Of a DNA stretch of 64,000 nt, positions 39,267 to 49,228 are shown piece by piece (the first letter of the stretch is position 1; each line of letters starts with the position of its first letter). A program made the position numbers and the translations under genes. The notes under the pieces were generated by a model. It saw nothing but the letters and a program-made list of their open reading frames with translations. It had not been told where the DNA came from and made no database searches. This DNA is from Bordetella pertussis 18323 (lineage in GTDB: Bacteria > Pseudomonadota > Gammaproteobacteria > Burkholderiales > Burkholderiaceae_B): the NCBI RefSeq assembly GCF_000306945.1, contig NC_018518.1, positions 310,001 to 374,000 on the forward strand, in the 5' to 3' direction.

Positions 39267-39286
39267 ATAGTTTAGGCTTGAAATAT
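39267..39286 (-). promoter_or_regulatory. Candidate MarR operator/promoter of the aromatic-CoA operon
   Basis: ATAGTTTAGGCTTGAAATAT, 68 bp before the monooxygenase start, matches 16 of 20 positions of the motif at 44206-44225 upstream of the liv genes. Read leftward, both contain TAAACTAT, which could serve as a -10 box. An adjacent small palindrome TCAACCCTTGA lies at 39257-39267. Assignment to the MarR protein encoded at 45161 is inference. Confidence 0.5.
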
Positions 39287-39339
39287 ATACCCTAGGGACG
39301 GGCTTCGCAAGACGGGTTTCCCGCAGGAACGTGCCGTCC

Positions 39340-39371
39340 CCAAAAGCGCTGCGCCGGACAGGCCGGCGCAG
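39340..39371 (-). terminator. Candidate terminator after livF
   Basis: Stem CTGCGCCGG / CCGGCGCAG (39349-39357 and 39363-39371) with a 5-base loop, followed in the leftward direction by CGCTTTT. It lies 35 bp beyond the livF stop and would separate the transporter transcript from the catabolic operon. Confidence 0.5.
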
Positions 39372-39405
39372 GAAGGAAGACTTCGGGAAGGCGGGCGCGC
39401 CGCGC

Positions 39406-40103
<698 letters not shown>

Positions 40104-40110
<7 letters not shown>

Positions 40111-40898
40111 CGGGCGCCCTCCAGCGCGGCGGTCTGTTCCTCGTCGCCCAGGTAGGCCTGGCGCACCTCCGGATTGGCGCGGATCTGCTCGGGCGTGCCG
40201 GTGGCGATCACCCGGCCGTACACCAGCACCGAGATGCGGTCGGCCAGCCGGAACACGGCCTGCATGTCATGCTCGACCAGCAGCATGGCGGCCCGGCCGC
40301 GCAGCGTTTCGATCAGTTCGGTCAGCCGCAGGGTTTCGTCCGGCCCCATGCCCGCCATGGGCTCGTCCAGCAGCAGCACGCTGGGACGGGCCGCCAGCGC
40401 CAGGGCGAACTCGACCTTGCGCTGCTCGCCGTGCGGCAGCGTGCCGGCCGGACGTTGCAGCATGCCGGCATCGATGGCGCACTGGCGCGCCAGCTCGTGG
40501 GCGGCATCGTAGAGTTCGCGTTCGGCGGCGCGCCGGCGCCAGAAACGGAAGCTGCTGCCGGCGCGTGCCTGCACGGCCAGCAGCAGGTTGTCCAGCACGC
40601 TGAACGATTTGAAGATATTGGTGATCTGGTACGAGCGCGACAGCCCGGCGGCCACGCGCTGGTGCGCATTGAGCGCGGTGATGTCGCGCTCGCCCATCTT
40701 CAGGCTGCCGGCATCGGCCGGCAGCGTGCCCGACAGCAGGTGGATCAGCGTGGACTTGCCCGCGCCGTTGGGGCCGATCAGGGCGTGGATCTCGCCCGGC
40801 GCCAGCGTGAGCGAGACCCGGTCGGTGGCCACCAGCGCGCCAAAGCGCCGCACCAGTCCGTCGGCCCGCAGCGCGGGGGAAGCAGCAGGCGCGTTCAT
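40104..40898 (-). CDS. livG: Branched-chain-type ABC transporter ATPase LivG
   Basis: 264 residues, with Walker A LIGPNGAGKSTLIHLLSG, signature LPHGEQRKVEFAL, Walker B VLLLDEPMAGMGP and VEHDMQAVFRLAD. The start at 40898 overlaps the livM stop by ATGA; longer frames upstream lie within livM. LPHGEQ in place of LSGGQ is normal for LivG proteins. Confidence 0.93.
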
Positions 40899-41860
40899 GT
40901 TCCGGCCCTCGTCGAATCGGCGCCGGCGCGGCCGGCGAACCAGGGGCCCACCAGGCCCACCAGCCCGCGCGGCGCGCCCAGCACCACGCACAGCAGCAGC
41001 ACGCCCAGCGGCAGGTGCCAATACTCGGTCCATTGCCGCAGCACTTCTTCCAGCACCAGCATGACCACGGCGCCGGCCACTCCGCCATAGCGCAGGCCGA
41101 TGCCGCCGACCAGCACCATGATCAGCAGGTTGGCCGATTGCGTCCAGTGCATGAGGCTGGGCGAGATGAACAGGTTGTGGTTGGCCAGCAGGGCGCCGGC
41201 CAGCCCGGCCGCGGCGCCGCTGATGACGAAAGCCGTCAGCTTCAGCCGGTACACCGGATAGCCCAGCGACTCCATGCGCGACTCGTTCTCGCGTATGCCC
41301 TGCAGGGCGGCGCCGAAGCGCGAATCGACCACGCGGCCGAACACGCCCATGAGCACGGCGAACAGGACCAGCACCAGATAATAGAAAGTCAGGTCATTGG
41401 CCAGGTCCAGCCCGGGAAGCGTGGAATAGCCCGACAGGTTCAGGCCGTCCTCGCCGCCATACTGGCGCAGCGAAATGAACACGTAATAGACCATCTGGGC
41501 GAACGCCAGGGTAATCATGATGAAGTACACGCCGCGCGTGCGCAGCGAGATCGCGCCGGTGATCCAGGCCAGCGCGCCGGCCAGCGCGATCGCCGCCGGC
41601 CAGGCCAGCAGCGCCGAGGTGATGCCGGCCGCCCCCAGGATGCCGACGGCGTAGGCGCCGGCGCCGAAGAAGGCGGCATGCCCCAGCGCCACCATGCCGC
41701 CGTAGCCCAGGATCAGGTTGAGGCTGGTGGCCGCCAGCGCGTAGATCAGTACGCGCCGCACGAACGAGATATAGAAGTCCAGGCCCAGCGCCGGCGCAAC
41801 CAGGGGGAAAAGCGCCAGCGCGGCCAGCAGGGCCAGCGTCCACAGAGTCGATCTATGCAT
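40895..41860 (-). CDS. livM: Branched-chain-type ABC transporter permease LivM
   Basis: Polytopic permease of 321 residues with the LivM hallmarks: SLNLILGYGGMVALGHAAFFGAGAY near the N-terminus and the EAA-like loop RFGAALQGIRENESRMESLGY. At least eight hydrophobic segments are visible. It ends with LGAPRGLVGLV, a typical LivM tail. Starts 3 bp after the livH stop. Confidence 0.93.
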   Translation of the reverse strand: MHRSTLWTLALLAALALFPLVAPALGLDFYISFVRRVLIYALAATSLNLILGYGGMVALGHAAFFGAGAYAVGILGAAGITSALLAWPAAIALAGALAWITGAISLRTRGVYFIMITLAFAQMVYYVFISLRQYGGEDGLNLSGYSTLPGLDLANDLTFYYLVLVLFAVLMGVFGRVVDSRFGAALQGIRENESRMESLGYPVYRLKLTAFVISGAAAGLAGALLANHNLFISPSLMHWTQSANLLIMVLVGGIGLRYGGVAGAVVMLVLEEVLRQWTEYWHLPLGVLLLCVVLGAPRGLVGLVGPWFAGRAGADSTRAGT

Positions 41861-41863
41861 GGC

Positions 41864-42784
41864 TCACCCGCGCGCCGGAAACAGGCCGGCCGGCCGGAAC
41901 ACCAGCACCCCCGCCATCAGGACATAGATCGCGATGGCCGCCAGCGTCGGCCCGACGCTGGAAGCCACGGCGGGCGGAAACACCTGGCGCAGCAGCATGG
42001 GCAGGAAGGCCCGGCCGGCGGTGTCGACCATGCCGACCAGCAGCGCGCCCACGAAGGCCCCGCGAATCGAGCCGATGCCGCCGATGACGATGCACACCAG
42101 CACCAGGATCAGGATTCCCTCGCCCATGCCGATCTGCACGGCGGTCACCGGCCCCAGCAACGCGCCGGCCACCGCGGCCAGCATCGCGCCCAGCACGAAC
42201 ACGCCCAGGAACAGCAAGGGCACGCGCACGCCCATCAGGGTCGCCATCTGGCGATTGGAGGCGCCGGCGCGCACCAGCACGCCGGCGCGCGTGCGCGTCA
42301 CGAACCAGTACAGGCCGGCGGCGGCCGCCAGCCCGAACACGATGATCATCAGCCGGTAGGCCGGATACAGCAGATCGGGCAGCAGGCGCACCGGGCCGGA
42401 CAGGGCGGCCGGCATGTTGAGCATGACGGGCGCCGGCCCCCAGATCATCTTGACCAGGTCATTGGCGATCAGGATGACGGCGTAGGTGCCCAGCACCTGG
42501 GCCAGGTGGTCGCGCACCGCCAGCTTGCGGATCAGCGTGAGCTCGAGCACCGCGCCCACCAGGCCGGTGGCCAGCGCGGCCACCAGCACCGCCGCCGTGA
42601 AGGACCCGGTGCGCTGCATGGTTTCGGCCGCGACATAGGCGCCGGCCATGTAAAGCGAGCCGTGCGCCAGATTCATGATGTCCATGATGCCGAACACCAG
42701 GGTCAGGCCGGCGGCAATCAGAAACAGCATCAACCCGAACTGCAGACCGTTCAGCAACTGCTCGACGATCAACGTAAACGTCAT
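41864..42784 (-). CDS. livH: Branched-chain-type ABC transporter permease LivH
   Basis: 306-residue polytopic permease with LVFGIMDIMNLAHGSLYMAGAY, the characteristic LivH opening, and the coupling loop TRAGVLVRAGASNRQMATLMGV. Eight or so membrane segments. 96 bp separate it from the livK stop, a common place for differential expression of the abundant binding protein. Confidence 0.93.
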   Translation of the reverse strand: MTFTLIVEQLLNGLQFGLMLFLIAAGLTLVFGIMDIMNLAHGSLYMAGAYVAAETMQRTGSFTAAVLVAALATGLVGAVLELTLIRKLAVRDHLAQVLGTYAVILIANDLVKMIWGPAPVMLNMPAALSGPVRLLPDLLYPAYRLMIIVFGLAAAAGLYWFVTRTRAGVLVRAGASNRQMATLMGVRVPLLFLGVFVLGAMLAAVAGALLGPVTAVQIGMGEGILILVLVCIVIGGIGSIRGAFVGALLVGMVDTAGRAFLPMLLRQVFPPAVASSVGPTLAAIAIYVLMAGVLVFRPAGLFPARG

Positions 42785-42880
42785 GAAACACTACCCCCGC
42801 GTCGCTTACGCCCGGACGGGCCGCCCGCGAGCCTGTTTGGCCGGCGGCCGCCGCCCGCGCGGCCGCCGCCGGGACCTGTC

Positions 42881-44044
42881 CTAGAGTTTGCAGTCGCCGA
42901 CGTAGACGTCCTGGTACTTGTCGAACACCTTGCCGGTCAGCTTGTTGGTGATGCGGCCGCTGCCGTCCTTCTCGACCACGCGTGCGTAGTAGGCCTGGAT
43001 CGGGTAGTGGTTCTTGCCGTAGGTGAAGCTGCCGCGCACCGACGGATAGTCGGCCTGCTCGAGCGCCTTGACGATGGCGTCGCGGTCGGAGGCCTTGCCG
43101 CCGGCCTGCTTGACCGCCGCGTCGATCGACATGATCACGTCGTACGCCTGGGCGGCGTACACCGACGGATAGCGGCCGTTGTATTCCTTGCGGAAGGCCT
43201 CGACGAACTTCTTGTTCTGCGGCACGTCCAGGTCATGCGCCCACTGCGCCGTGTTGACCATGCCCAGCATCGGCTCGCCCACGGCCTGGATCACGTCCTC
43301 GTCGGCCGAGAAGCCCGGGCCCACCAGCGCGGTGCCCTGCGCCAGGCCGGTCGAGACGAACTGCTTGACGAAATTGATGCCCATGCCGCCCGGCAGGAAG
43401 ATGTACACCGCATCGGGCTTGGCGGCGCGGATCTGCGCCAGCTCGGCCGCGTAGTCGATCTGGCCCAGCTTGGTGTAGAGCTCCTCGGCCACGGCGGTCT
43501 TGTAGCCGCGCTTGAAGCCGGTCAGGGCGTCCTTGCCGGCCGGATAGTCCGGCGCCATGATGAACACCTTCTTGTAGCCGCGGTCCGCGGCCACCTTGCC
43601 GGCGGCCTCGTGGAAAGCGTCGTTCTGGTACGAGTTGCCGAACCAGAACTTGTTGCACTGCGCGCCCGCGTACTGGCTGGGGCCGGGGTTGTTAGACAGG
43701 TAGGGGATCTTGGCGGCGAACAGCGCGGGCCCCACGGCCAGCGCCACGTTCGAGCCGATCGGACCGGTGAAGAAATCGACCTTCTCGCGCTGGATGTAGC
43801 GCGTCACCAGCTGGCGCGCCTGGTCCGGATTGCCGCCCATGTCGGTCTGCAGGAATTCGGCCTGCTGGCCGCCCAGCTTGCCGCCCAGTTCCTTGATGGC
43901 CAGGTTGAATCCATCACGCGCCTCGGCGCCCAGCGCCGCGAACGGTCCGGAAATGTCGTTGGCGATGCCGACCTTGATCGGATCGGCGTTGGCCAGGCCG
44001 GGCGCAAGCGCCAGGGCGGCCAGCAGGGAAGGGATGAGACGCAT
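42881..44044 (-). CDS. livK: Branched-chain-type ABC transporter substrate-binding protein
   Basis: Type I periplasmic binding protein (Leu/Ile/Val family) of 387 residues, signal peptide ending at LANADPIKVG. The family core includes GIANDISGPFAALGAEARDGF, GGNPDQARQLVTRYI, TGPIGSNVALAVGP and PDYPAGKDALTGFK. Relatives of this type bind aromatic acids rather than branched-chain amino acids, which fits the catabolic neighbours. First gene of the leftward transporter operon, GGAGCTTCCACC before the ATG. Confidence 0.92.
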   Translation of the reverse strand: MRLIPSLLAALALAPGLANADPIKVGIANDISGPFAALGAEARDGFNLAIKELGGKLGGQQAEFLQTDMGGNPDQARQLVTRYIQREKVDFFTGPIGSNVALAVGPALFAAKIPYLSNNPGPSQYAGAQCNKFWFGNSYQNDAFHEAAGKVAADRGYKKVFIMAPDYPAGKDALTGFKRGYKTAVAEELYTKLGQIDYAAELAQIRAAKPDAVYIFLPGGMGINFVKQFVSTGLAQGTALVGPGFSADEDVIQAVGEPMLGMVNTAQWAHDLDVPQNKKFVEAFRKEYNGRYPSVYAAQAYDVIMSIDAAVKQAGGKASDRDAIVKALEQADYPSVRGSFTYGKNHYPIQAYYARVVEKDGSGRITNKLTGKVFDKYQDVYVGDCKL

Positions 44045-44205
44045 GGTGGAAGCTCCTTGCGCTTGGCGCGCGGCAGGTGTGTTCTTATGAGACGTTCGAT
44101 TCGGATGCTTCAGTGCGCAGCCCGCCGCCGGCGCGGCGCGCGGACCCACAGCCCCGCGCGCCCGAGGCCGCCGCAAGAATTTGCGGCAAGGAACTGGCGT
44201 GCGTC

Positions 44206-44237
44206 ATAGTTTAGATTTAAAGTATTCCGCAAAACAA
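44206..44237 (-). promoter_or_regulatory. Promoter and candidate MarR operator of the liv operon
   Basis: Leftward, TTGTTT (44237-44232) and TAAACT (44213-44208) with an 18-bp spacer form a plausible sigma-70 promoter. The spacer and -10 overlap ATAGTTTAGATTTAAAGTAT (44206-44225), which is shared with the catabolic operon promoter and includes the palindrome TTTAGATTTAAA. The site also lies between the divergent livK and hydrolase-marR genes, so one regulator could control both. Confidence 0.55.
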
Positions 44238-44266
44238 GTCTAGGGTTTTTCCCAATAAACCACGCC

Positions 44267-45157
44267 ATGGCCGCTATCTACCGTCATTACGATCGCGCTG
44301 CGCTCGATGTGCAATACAACGCACGCGCGACAGTACCCGACATCCAGCCGATTCTCAAGCGCTATGCCGAGGCCAGCCAGCAGGCGCGCGACGCGCTGCC
44401 GTGCACGCTGGACGTCCCCTATGGCGATCACCCCGACGAATTGCTCGACATCTTCCCGGCCGACGGCGTGCGCGCCGCCCCGGTGCTGGTCTACATCCAT
44501 GGCGGCTACTGGCGCGCGCTCAACAAGAACGATTCGTGCAACATGGCGCCGGCCTTCACCCGCGCCGGCGCGCTGGTGGTGGCGGTCAACTACTCGCTGG
44601 CGCCGGCGGTCACGCTGGACCGCATCGTCGACCAGAACCGCCGCGCGCTGGCCTGGATACACCGCCATATCGCCGAGTACGGCGGCGACCCGGCCCGCAT
44701 CACGATCTGCGGCAGTTCGGCCGGCGGGCACCTGGTGGGCGCGCTGCTGGCCGGCGGCTGGCACGGGCAGTACGGCGCGCCCGAGGACATCGTGCACAGC
44801 GCCGCCCCGCTGTCGGGGCTGTTCGACCTGCGCCCGCTGGTGCACACCCACATCAACGAATGGATGCGCATGAGCCCGGCCGACGCCGAGCGCAACAGCC
44901 CCGCCCTGCACATGCCGCGGCGCGGCTGCCCCATCGTGGTCAGCTACGGCGAAACCGAAACCGACGAATTCAAGCGCCAGAGCGACGACTTCCTGCGCGA
45001 CTGGCTGGCGCTCGGCTACCCGGGCCGCTACATCCCCATGCCCGGCACCAATCATTACGACATCGTGCTGACCCTGAACGAGCCCGCCAGCGCGCTGACG
45101 CAGGCGATCTTCGCGCTGATGGGCCTTGCGCCCCCGCCCACTCCCTCTATCCGCTGA
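44267..45157 (+). CDS. Alpha/beta hydrolase, arylformamidase-like
   Basis: 296 residues. The oxyanion motif VYIHGGYWRALNKND is the HGGYW form seen in kynurenine formamidases. The nucleophile elbow is CGSSAGGHL, with the acid in SYGETETDEFKRQ and the histidine in PGTNHYDIV. Substrates in this group include N-formylkynurenine and N-formylanthranilate. Beside a probable anthranilate transporter and CoA pathway, release of anthranilate from a formylated precursor is attractive, but it is inference. Followed after 3 bp by the MarR gene. Confidence 0.82.
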   Translation: MAAIYRHYDRAALDVQYNARATVPDIQPILKRYAEASQQARDALPCTLDVPYGDHPDELLDIFPADGVRAAPVLVYIHGGYWRALNKNDSCNMAPAFTRAGALVVAVNYSLAPAVTLDRIVDQNRRALAWIHRHIAEYGGDPARITICGSSAGGHLVGALLAGGWHGQYGAPEDIVHSAAPLSGLFDLRPLVHTHINEWMRMSPADAERNSPALHMPRRGCPIVVSYGETETDEFKRQSDDFLRDWLALGYPGRYIPMPGTNHYDIVLTLNEPASALTQAIFALMGLAPPPTPSIR

Positions 45158-45160
45158 GCC

Positions 45161-45664
45161 ATGATCGACACTCCCGACCTGGAAACGCGCGCCGCGCCCG
45201 AGGACCATCACGCGCTGCGCCTGTGGCTGCGCATGCTGACCTGCTGCAACCTGATCGAATCGGAGATCCGCAGCCGGCTGCGCACCGAGTTCGACACCAC
45301 GCTGCCGCGCTTCGACCTGATGGCGCAGCTGCAGCGCGCGCCCAAGGGCATGAAGATGGGCGAGCTGTCGCGCCACATGATGGTCACCAACGGCAATATC
45401 ACCGGCATCACCGACCAGCTCGAAAAGGAAGGGCTGGTGGTGCGCACCAAGGTGGAGAGCGACCGGCGCAGCTCGGTGCTGAAACTGACGCCGCAGGGCA
45501 AGCGCACCTTCGCCCGCATGGCGCGCGCGCACGAAAGCTGGGTCACCGGCATGCTCGACGACCTGCCCGAGGCCAGCCGCCACGCCATGTACAAGGCGCT
45601 GGGCGAGCTGAAGCTGCAGGTGGTGGCCCATCGCGCGCTGGCCCAGCGCGACGGCGCCTCGTGA
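45161..45664 (+). CDS. MarR-family transcriptional regulator
   Basis: 167-residue winged-helix regulator. The DNA-binding core runs LPRFDLMAQLQRAPKGMKMG, then TNGNITGITDQLEKEGLV and RTKVESDRRSSVLKLTPQGK, the MarR wing with the DRR motif. Regulators of this type in aromatic catabolism usually respond to the aryl-CoA product. Co-transcribed with the hydrolase; the repeated motif at 39267 and 44206 is the obvious candidate target. Confidence 0.92.
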   Translation: MIDTPDLETRAAPEDHHALRLWLRMLTCCNLIESEIRSRLRTEFDTTLPRFDLMAQLQRAPKGMKMGELSRHMMVTNGNITGITDQLEKEGLVVRTKVESDRRSSVLKLTPQGKRTFARMARAHESWVTGMLDDLPEASRHAMYKALGELKLQVVAHRALAQRDGAS

Positions 45665-45706
45665 CAGGCCGGCCACGCCGGCGCCGGCCCGGCGCATAAT
45701 TCCACC

Positions 45707-46705
45707 ATGATTTCCCTGTCCGTTCCTGGCGGCAATTTCTACCTGGCAATGGCGCTGTCGCTGTTCTGCCTGAGCACCCTGCTGACCTGGGCGGTCACGC
45801 TGGCCGCCAACCGCGGGGCGCGCCGCTGGCTGGCGGCGCACCGCCGCCTGGGCCCGGCGCTGATGGTGCTGCTGGCGGTGGCCGGCGCCATCTTCCCCTA
45901 CCAGCATTTCAGCCAGTGGCGCCAGGCGCAGCGCGAGGCGCGCGAACAGACCGCCCGGCGCGCCGTGCTGGAGGCCGCCCGCCGCGTCGACGGCATCGAC
46001 ATGCCGGCCGGCACCGAACTGCGGCTGGCCGAACCTGGCCGGCTGGACAGTTTCCAGGGCGCGGACTTCCCGGTGCCCGCGCACGTGGCCGGGCTGCGCG
46101 TCACGCGCCTGGTCCGCCACGGCGCCGCGCCGGGCGGCCGGCAAGGCTGGTCGGTCACGCTTGACGGCAACCAGCGCATCGACGGCTGGCTGTGCTCGCG
46201 CGGCCACCAGGTCGAATTGGCCGTGCGGGATGGCACGCCCGCTTTCGCCGGCTGCCACCTGGCCGCCGGCAACGAGATCGGCGGCGCGGCCGTGCCGCCC
46301 GGCGCCTGGGTGGCGGCGCGCCAGCCCGGCCCGTGGCTGCTGCGCACCGAAGGCAGCGACCCGCTGGACGTGGGCCGGCTGCCGCTGCTCAAGGTGGACA
46401 TGACGCTCGACGACCGGCGCCAGGTCGCCGGTTTCGAGGGTCTGCTGGCGCGCGAGCTGACCCTGGGCGAGATGACCTACCCCACCGGCACCCGGGTGGC
46501 CAGCGCGCCGGCCGGCCTGGCGCAGGCCCAGGCGGGCGACCTGCTGTTCAGCCCCTCGCGCGGGCGGGCCGCCCGGCGCGGCGCGGGCACCGAGATCGTG
46601 GCCGGCAAGTCGGTGCTGCAGGCGCCCGACGGCACGGTGCGCGCGGTGCTGGCCAACCGCGACGCCGGCGTGCTGGATTTCGCCGCCGTGCGCATGGCCC
46701 CCTAG
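45707..46705 (+). CDS. Hypothetical membrane-anchored protein
   Basis: 332 residues. Two N-terminal hydrophobic segments (about 11-33 and 49-64) precede a long soluble, probably periplasmic part rich in beta-type repeats such as AGTELRLAEPGRLDSFQGADF. No domain is recognised. The frame ends GCC CCC TAG, the TAG being in the CCTAGC that flanks IS481 copy 4. Because the target duplication is perfect there, this was also the stop before insertion. Function unknown. Confidence 0.72.
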   Translation: MISLSVPGGNFYLAMALSLFCLSTLLTWAVTLAANRGARRWLAAHRRLGPALMVLLAVAGAIFPYQHFSQWRQAQREAREQTARRAVLEAARRVDGIDMPAGTELRLAEPGRLDSFQGADFPVPAHVAGLRVTRLVRHGAAPGGRQGWSVTLDGNQRIDGWLCSRGHQVELAVRDGTPAFAGCHLAAGNEIGGAAVPPGAWVAARQPGPWLLRTEGSDPLDVGRLPLLKVDMTLDDRRQVAGFEGLLARELTLGEMTYPTGTRVASAPAGLAQAQAGDLLFSPSRGRAARRGAGTEIVAGKSVLQAPDGTVRAVLANRDAGVLDFAAVRMAP

Positions 46706-47652
46706 CTGTGAACTGTCAATAGGTTGTATTCGTCCAGGTTGAGTCTGGAGATGGGTACAGCGCGCCCGATGCCTTGGTGGGGTCGATGCCAGTTGTAGTG
46801 GTGTAGCCAGGATTTCATGGCATCGGCTCGGTGTTGGGAGTTCTGGTAGGTGTGAGCGTAAGCCCACTCACGCAAGGCCGACTGGATGAAGCGTTCGGCC
46901 TTGCCATTGGTCTGTGGGCGGTAAGGTCGGGTAAAGCGGTGCTTGATGCCCAGCTCATGGCACAGCGCGGCGAAGGCGCGGCTGCGAAAGGCCGAGCCAT
47001 TGTCGGTGAGCAAGCGCTGGATGGTCACGCCCAGGCGCTGGTAGTAGGCCACTGCGTCCTTGAGGAACTGGACGGCGCTGGGGAAGCGCTCGTCGGGGTG
47101 GATGTCGGTGAAGGCCACGCGGGCGTGGTCATCGATGGCCACGAAGACGAAGTCCCAGCCGGCCCCCTCAACGGTATCGCGTCGGTTGCCCGTGACCCGG
47201 TGGCCAGGGCGCTGGATACGTCCCAGCTTCTTGATGTCGATGTGCAGCAGATCGCCGGGGGCCTGATGCTCGTAGCGCACCACCGGCTCGGCCGGCTCCA
47301 GGTCGGCCAGGTGCGACAGACCGGCGCGGGCCAGGACGCGGCTGACGGTGCTGGCTGACACGCCCAGCGCCTGGGCGATGCGCGCTTGGGTCAGCCGCTT
47401 GCGGCGCAGCTCCACGATAGCCAGCGCCTTGGCCGGCGCAATCGCTCGGGGCGAGACCGTCGGGCGCGAGGACGCATCGGCCAAGCCCGCCTGGCCCTGA
47501 GCCAGGAAGCGGCCCAGCCATTTGCGCACAGTCGGCGCGGTGACCCCATAGGCGCGGGCCGCTTCAGGCACACAAACTTGATGGGCGATCAATTGCTGGA
47601 CCATTTCGAGTCGACGTAGGAAGGTCAATCGGGCATGCTTATGGGTGTTCAT
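46702..47652 (-). CDS. IS481 transposase, copy 4
   Basis: 316-residue DDE transposase ending ...LLTVHS, the last serine codon and the TAG stop being completed by the flanking sequence. Confidence 0.95.
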   Translation of the reverse strand: MNTHKHARLTFLRRLEMVQQLIAHQVCVPEAARAYGVTAPTVRKWLGRFLAQGQAGLADASSRPTVSPRAIAPAKALAIVELRRKRLTQARIAQALGVSASTVSRVLARAGLSHLADLEPAEPVVRYEHQAPGDLLHIDIKKLGRIQRPGHRVTGNRRDTVEGAGWDFVFVAIDDHARVAFTDIHPDERFPSAVQFLKDAVAYYQRLGVTIQRLLTDNGSAFRSRAFAALCHELGIKHRFTRPYRPQTNGKAERFIQSALREWAYAHTYQNSQHRADAMKSWLHHYNWHRPHQGIGRAVPISRLNLDEYNLLTVHS

Positions 47653-47749
47653 CCGGCCGGGCTCCTTGAGTGAACTGGGGGGTTGGCGATTTCCAGTTTC
47701 TCAAATCCGGTTCGGATGAACCATGCATACAACCTATTGAATCTTCACA
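46707..47749 (-). mobile_element. IS481: IS481 copy 4
   Basis: 1,043 bp in the reverse orientation, flanked by a perfect CCTAGC duplication (46701-46706, 47750-47755). It separates two convergent genes, each of which ends on its copy of the CTAG. The variable internal codon reads GTT in this copy. Confidence 0.97.
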
Positions 47750-47750
47750 C

Positions 47751-48713
47751 CTAGCGGAAGACCACGCGCTGCTCGGCCATGCCGTCGGCCTGGCCGGCCG
47801 GCGCGTCGCTGGCGCAGCCCGGGCCCGCCGTATCGGGCTCGGGATCGATCTGGTCGAAAGCGGTGTCGCCGCCGGCGTCGGCCACCCCGGTGGGCTTGAG
47901 GCCGACGAAGTCGAACAGGTCGCGGTCCATCAGGTGCGAGGGAACCACGCGCGAGAGCGCGTTGAAGACATTCCACGAGCGGCCGGGATGCTTGCGGTCC
48001 CATTCCTGGATCATCCGCCCGACTTCCTTGCGCTTGAGGTTTTCCTGCGAGCCGCACAGGTTGCAGGGGATGATGGGAAATTGCTTGAATTGCGCATAGG
48101 CGATCAGGTCGCTTTCGGGCACGTAGACCAGCGGCCGGATCACCGTGTGGCGTCCGTCGTCGGAGACCAGCTTGGGCGGCATGCCCTTGGCCTTGCCGCC
48201 GTAGAACAGGTTCAGGAAGAAGGTGCCCAGGATGTCGTCGCGGTGATGGCCCAGCGCAATCTTGGTCGCGCCCAGTTCGCTGGCTACCCGGTACAGGATG
48301 CCGCGGCGCAGGCGCGAGCACAGCGAGCACATGGTCTTGCCTTCCGGGATGACCCGCGTGACGATCGAATACGTGTCCTGCGTCTCGATATGGAACGGCA
48401 CGCCCAGCGCGCGCAGGTAATCGGGCAGGATCTCGGGCGGAAAGCCCGGTTGTTTCTGGTCCAGGTTGACCGCGATGATCTCGAAGGCGAAGGGCGCGCG
48501 CTTCTGCAGGCTGAGCAGGATGTCCAGCAGCGCGTAAGAGTCCTTGCCGCCGGACAGACAGACCATGACCTTGTCGCCGGCCTCGATCATGTTGTAGTCG
48601 GCGATGGCGCGGGTGGTCTCGCGGGCCAGGCGCTTGGCCAGCTTGTTGCCTTCGAAGCGCGCCTTTTCCTCGGCGGGCGTGCGCGCGGCGGTGGGGGATG
48701 CGGTGAGAGTCAT
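47751..48713 (-). CDS. ttcA: tRNA 2-thiocytidine biosynthesis protein TtcA
   Basis: Thiolates cytidine 32 in certain tRNAs using ATP and an Fe-S cluster. 320 residues, with the PP-loop [13 protein letters not shown] and the two cysteine pairs CSLC and CNLC that hold the cluster. The C-terminus (after [13 protein letters not shown]) is a low-complexity extension ending VVFR then TAG. That TAG lies in the CTAG target of IS481 copy 4, and was there before insertion since the duplication is perfect. Followed by folB in reverse order of transcription (folB upstream). Confidence 0.95.
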   Translation of the reverse strand: MTLTASPTAARTPAEEKARFEGNKLAKRLARETTRAIADYNMIEAGDKVMVCLSGGKDSYALLDILLSLQKRAPFAFEIIAVNLDQKQPGFPPEILPDYLRALGVPFHIETQDTYSIVTRVIPEGKTMCSLCSRLRRGILYRVASELGATKIALGHHRDDILGTFFLNLFYGGKAKGMPPKLVSDDGRHTVIRPLVYVPESDLIAYAQFKQFPIIPCNLCGSQENLKRKEVGRMIQEWDRKHPGRSWNVFNALSRVVPSHLMDRDLFDFVGLKPTGVADAGGDTAFDQIDPEPDTAGPGCASDAPAGQADGMAEQRVVFR

Positions 48714-48744
48714 AGCGTAGCGATGTCCGGTGGCCTGCCTGGCC

Positions 48745-49104
48745 TTAGCGGCTGATCTGTATCTCCACGCCGACCGCCGCGCAATCCGAGAAGGCCATGG
48801 GCTTGCTGATGCGCAGGCGCAGCGAGCGGATCTCGTCGAAATCGGCCAGCAGGCGCGCGGCGACCTGTTCGGTCAGCGTCTCGATCAGGTTGACGTGGGC
48901 CTGCGTGCACTCCTCGACGATGGCCTCGCGCAGCCGCCGGTAGTCGAGCACGCTGTGGATGTCGTGGTCGTCCACGTTGCGCATGATGTCGATGTCGAAC
49001 TCGGCGTCGATATGCAGCGGCTGGGTGGCGCGGCGTTCGTGTTCGAGAATGCCGATGCGGGCGTCCAGGGCCAGCCCGGAGATGAATATGCGGCGTGTAG
49101 GCAT
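48745..49104 (-). CDS. folB: Dihydroneopterin aldolase FolB
   Basis: Folate-pathway enzyme that splits dihydroneopterin into hydroxymethyl-dihydropterin and glycolaldehyde. 119 residues, with [21 protein letters not shown] at the start, [12 protein letters not shown] and [15 protein letters not shown] carrying the active-site glutamate, and [18 protein letters not shown]. Precedes ttcA by 31 bp in the same direction. Confidence 0.93.
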   Translation of the reverse strand: MPTRRIFISGLALDARIGILEHERRATQPLHIDAEFDIDIMRNVDDHDIHSVLDYRRLREAIVEECTQAHVNLIETLTEQVAARLLADFDEIRSLRLRISKPMAFSDCAAVGVEIQISR

Positions 49105-49228
49105 GATGGCAGTGGGGAAGACGGATGCGGGATTGTAAGGCGGCGCGCGGGTGGGCGGCCGGGCCTGACTACAATCCGGCCATGGCGACAGGCGCCCGCC
49201 AGGCGGGGCGCCGGAGGAAAAACACGGA

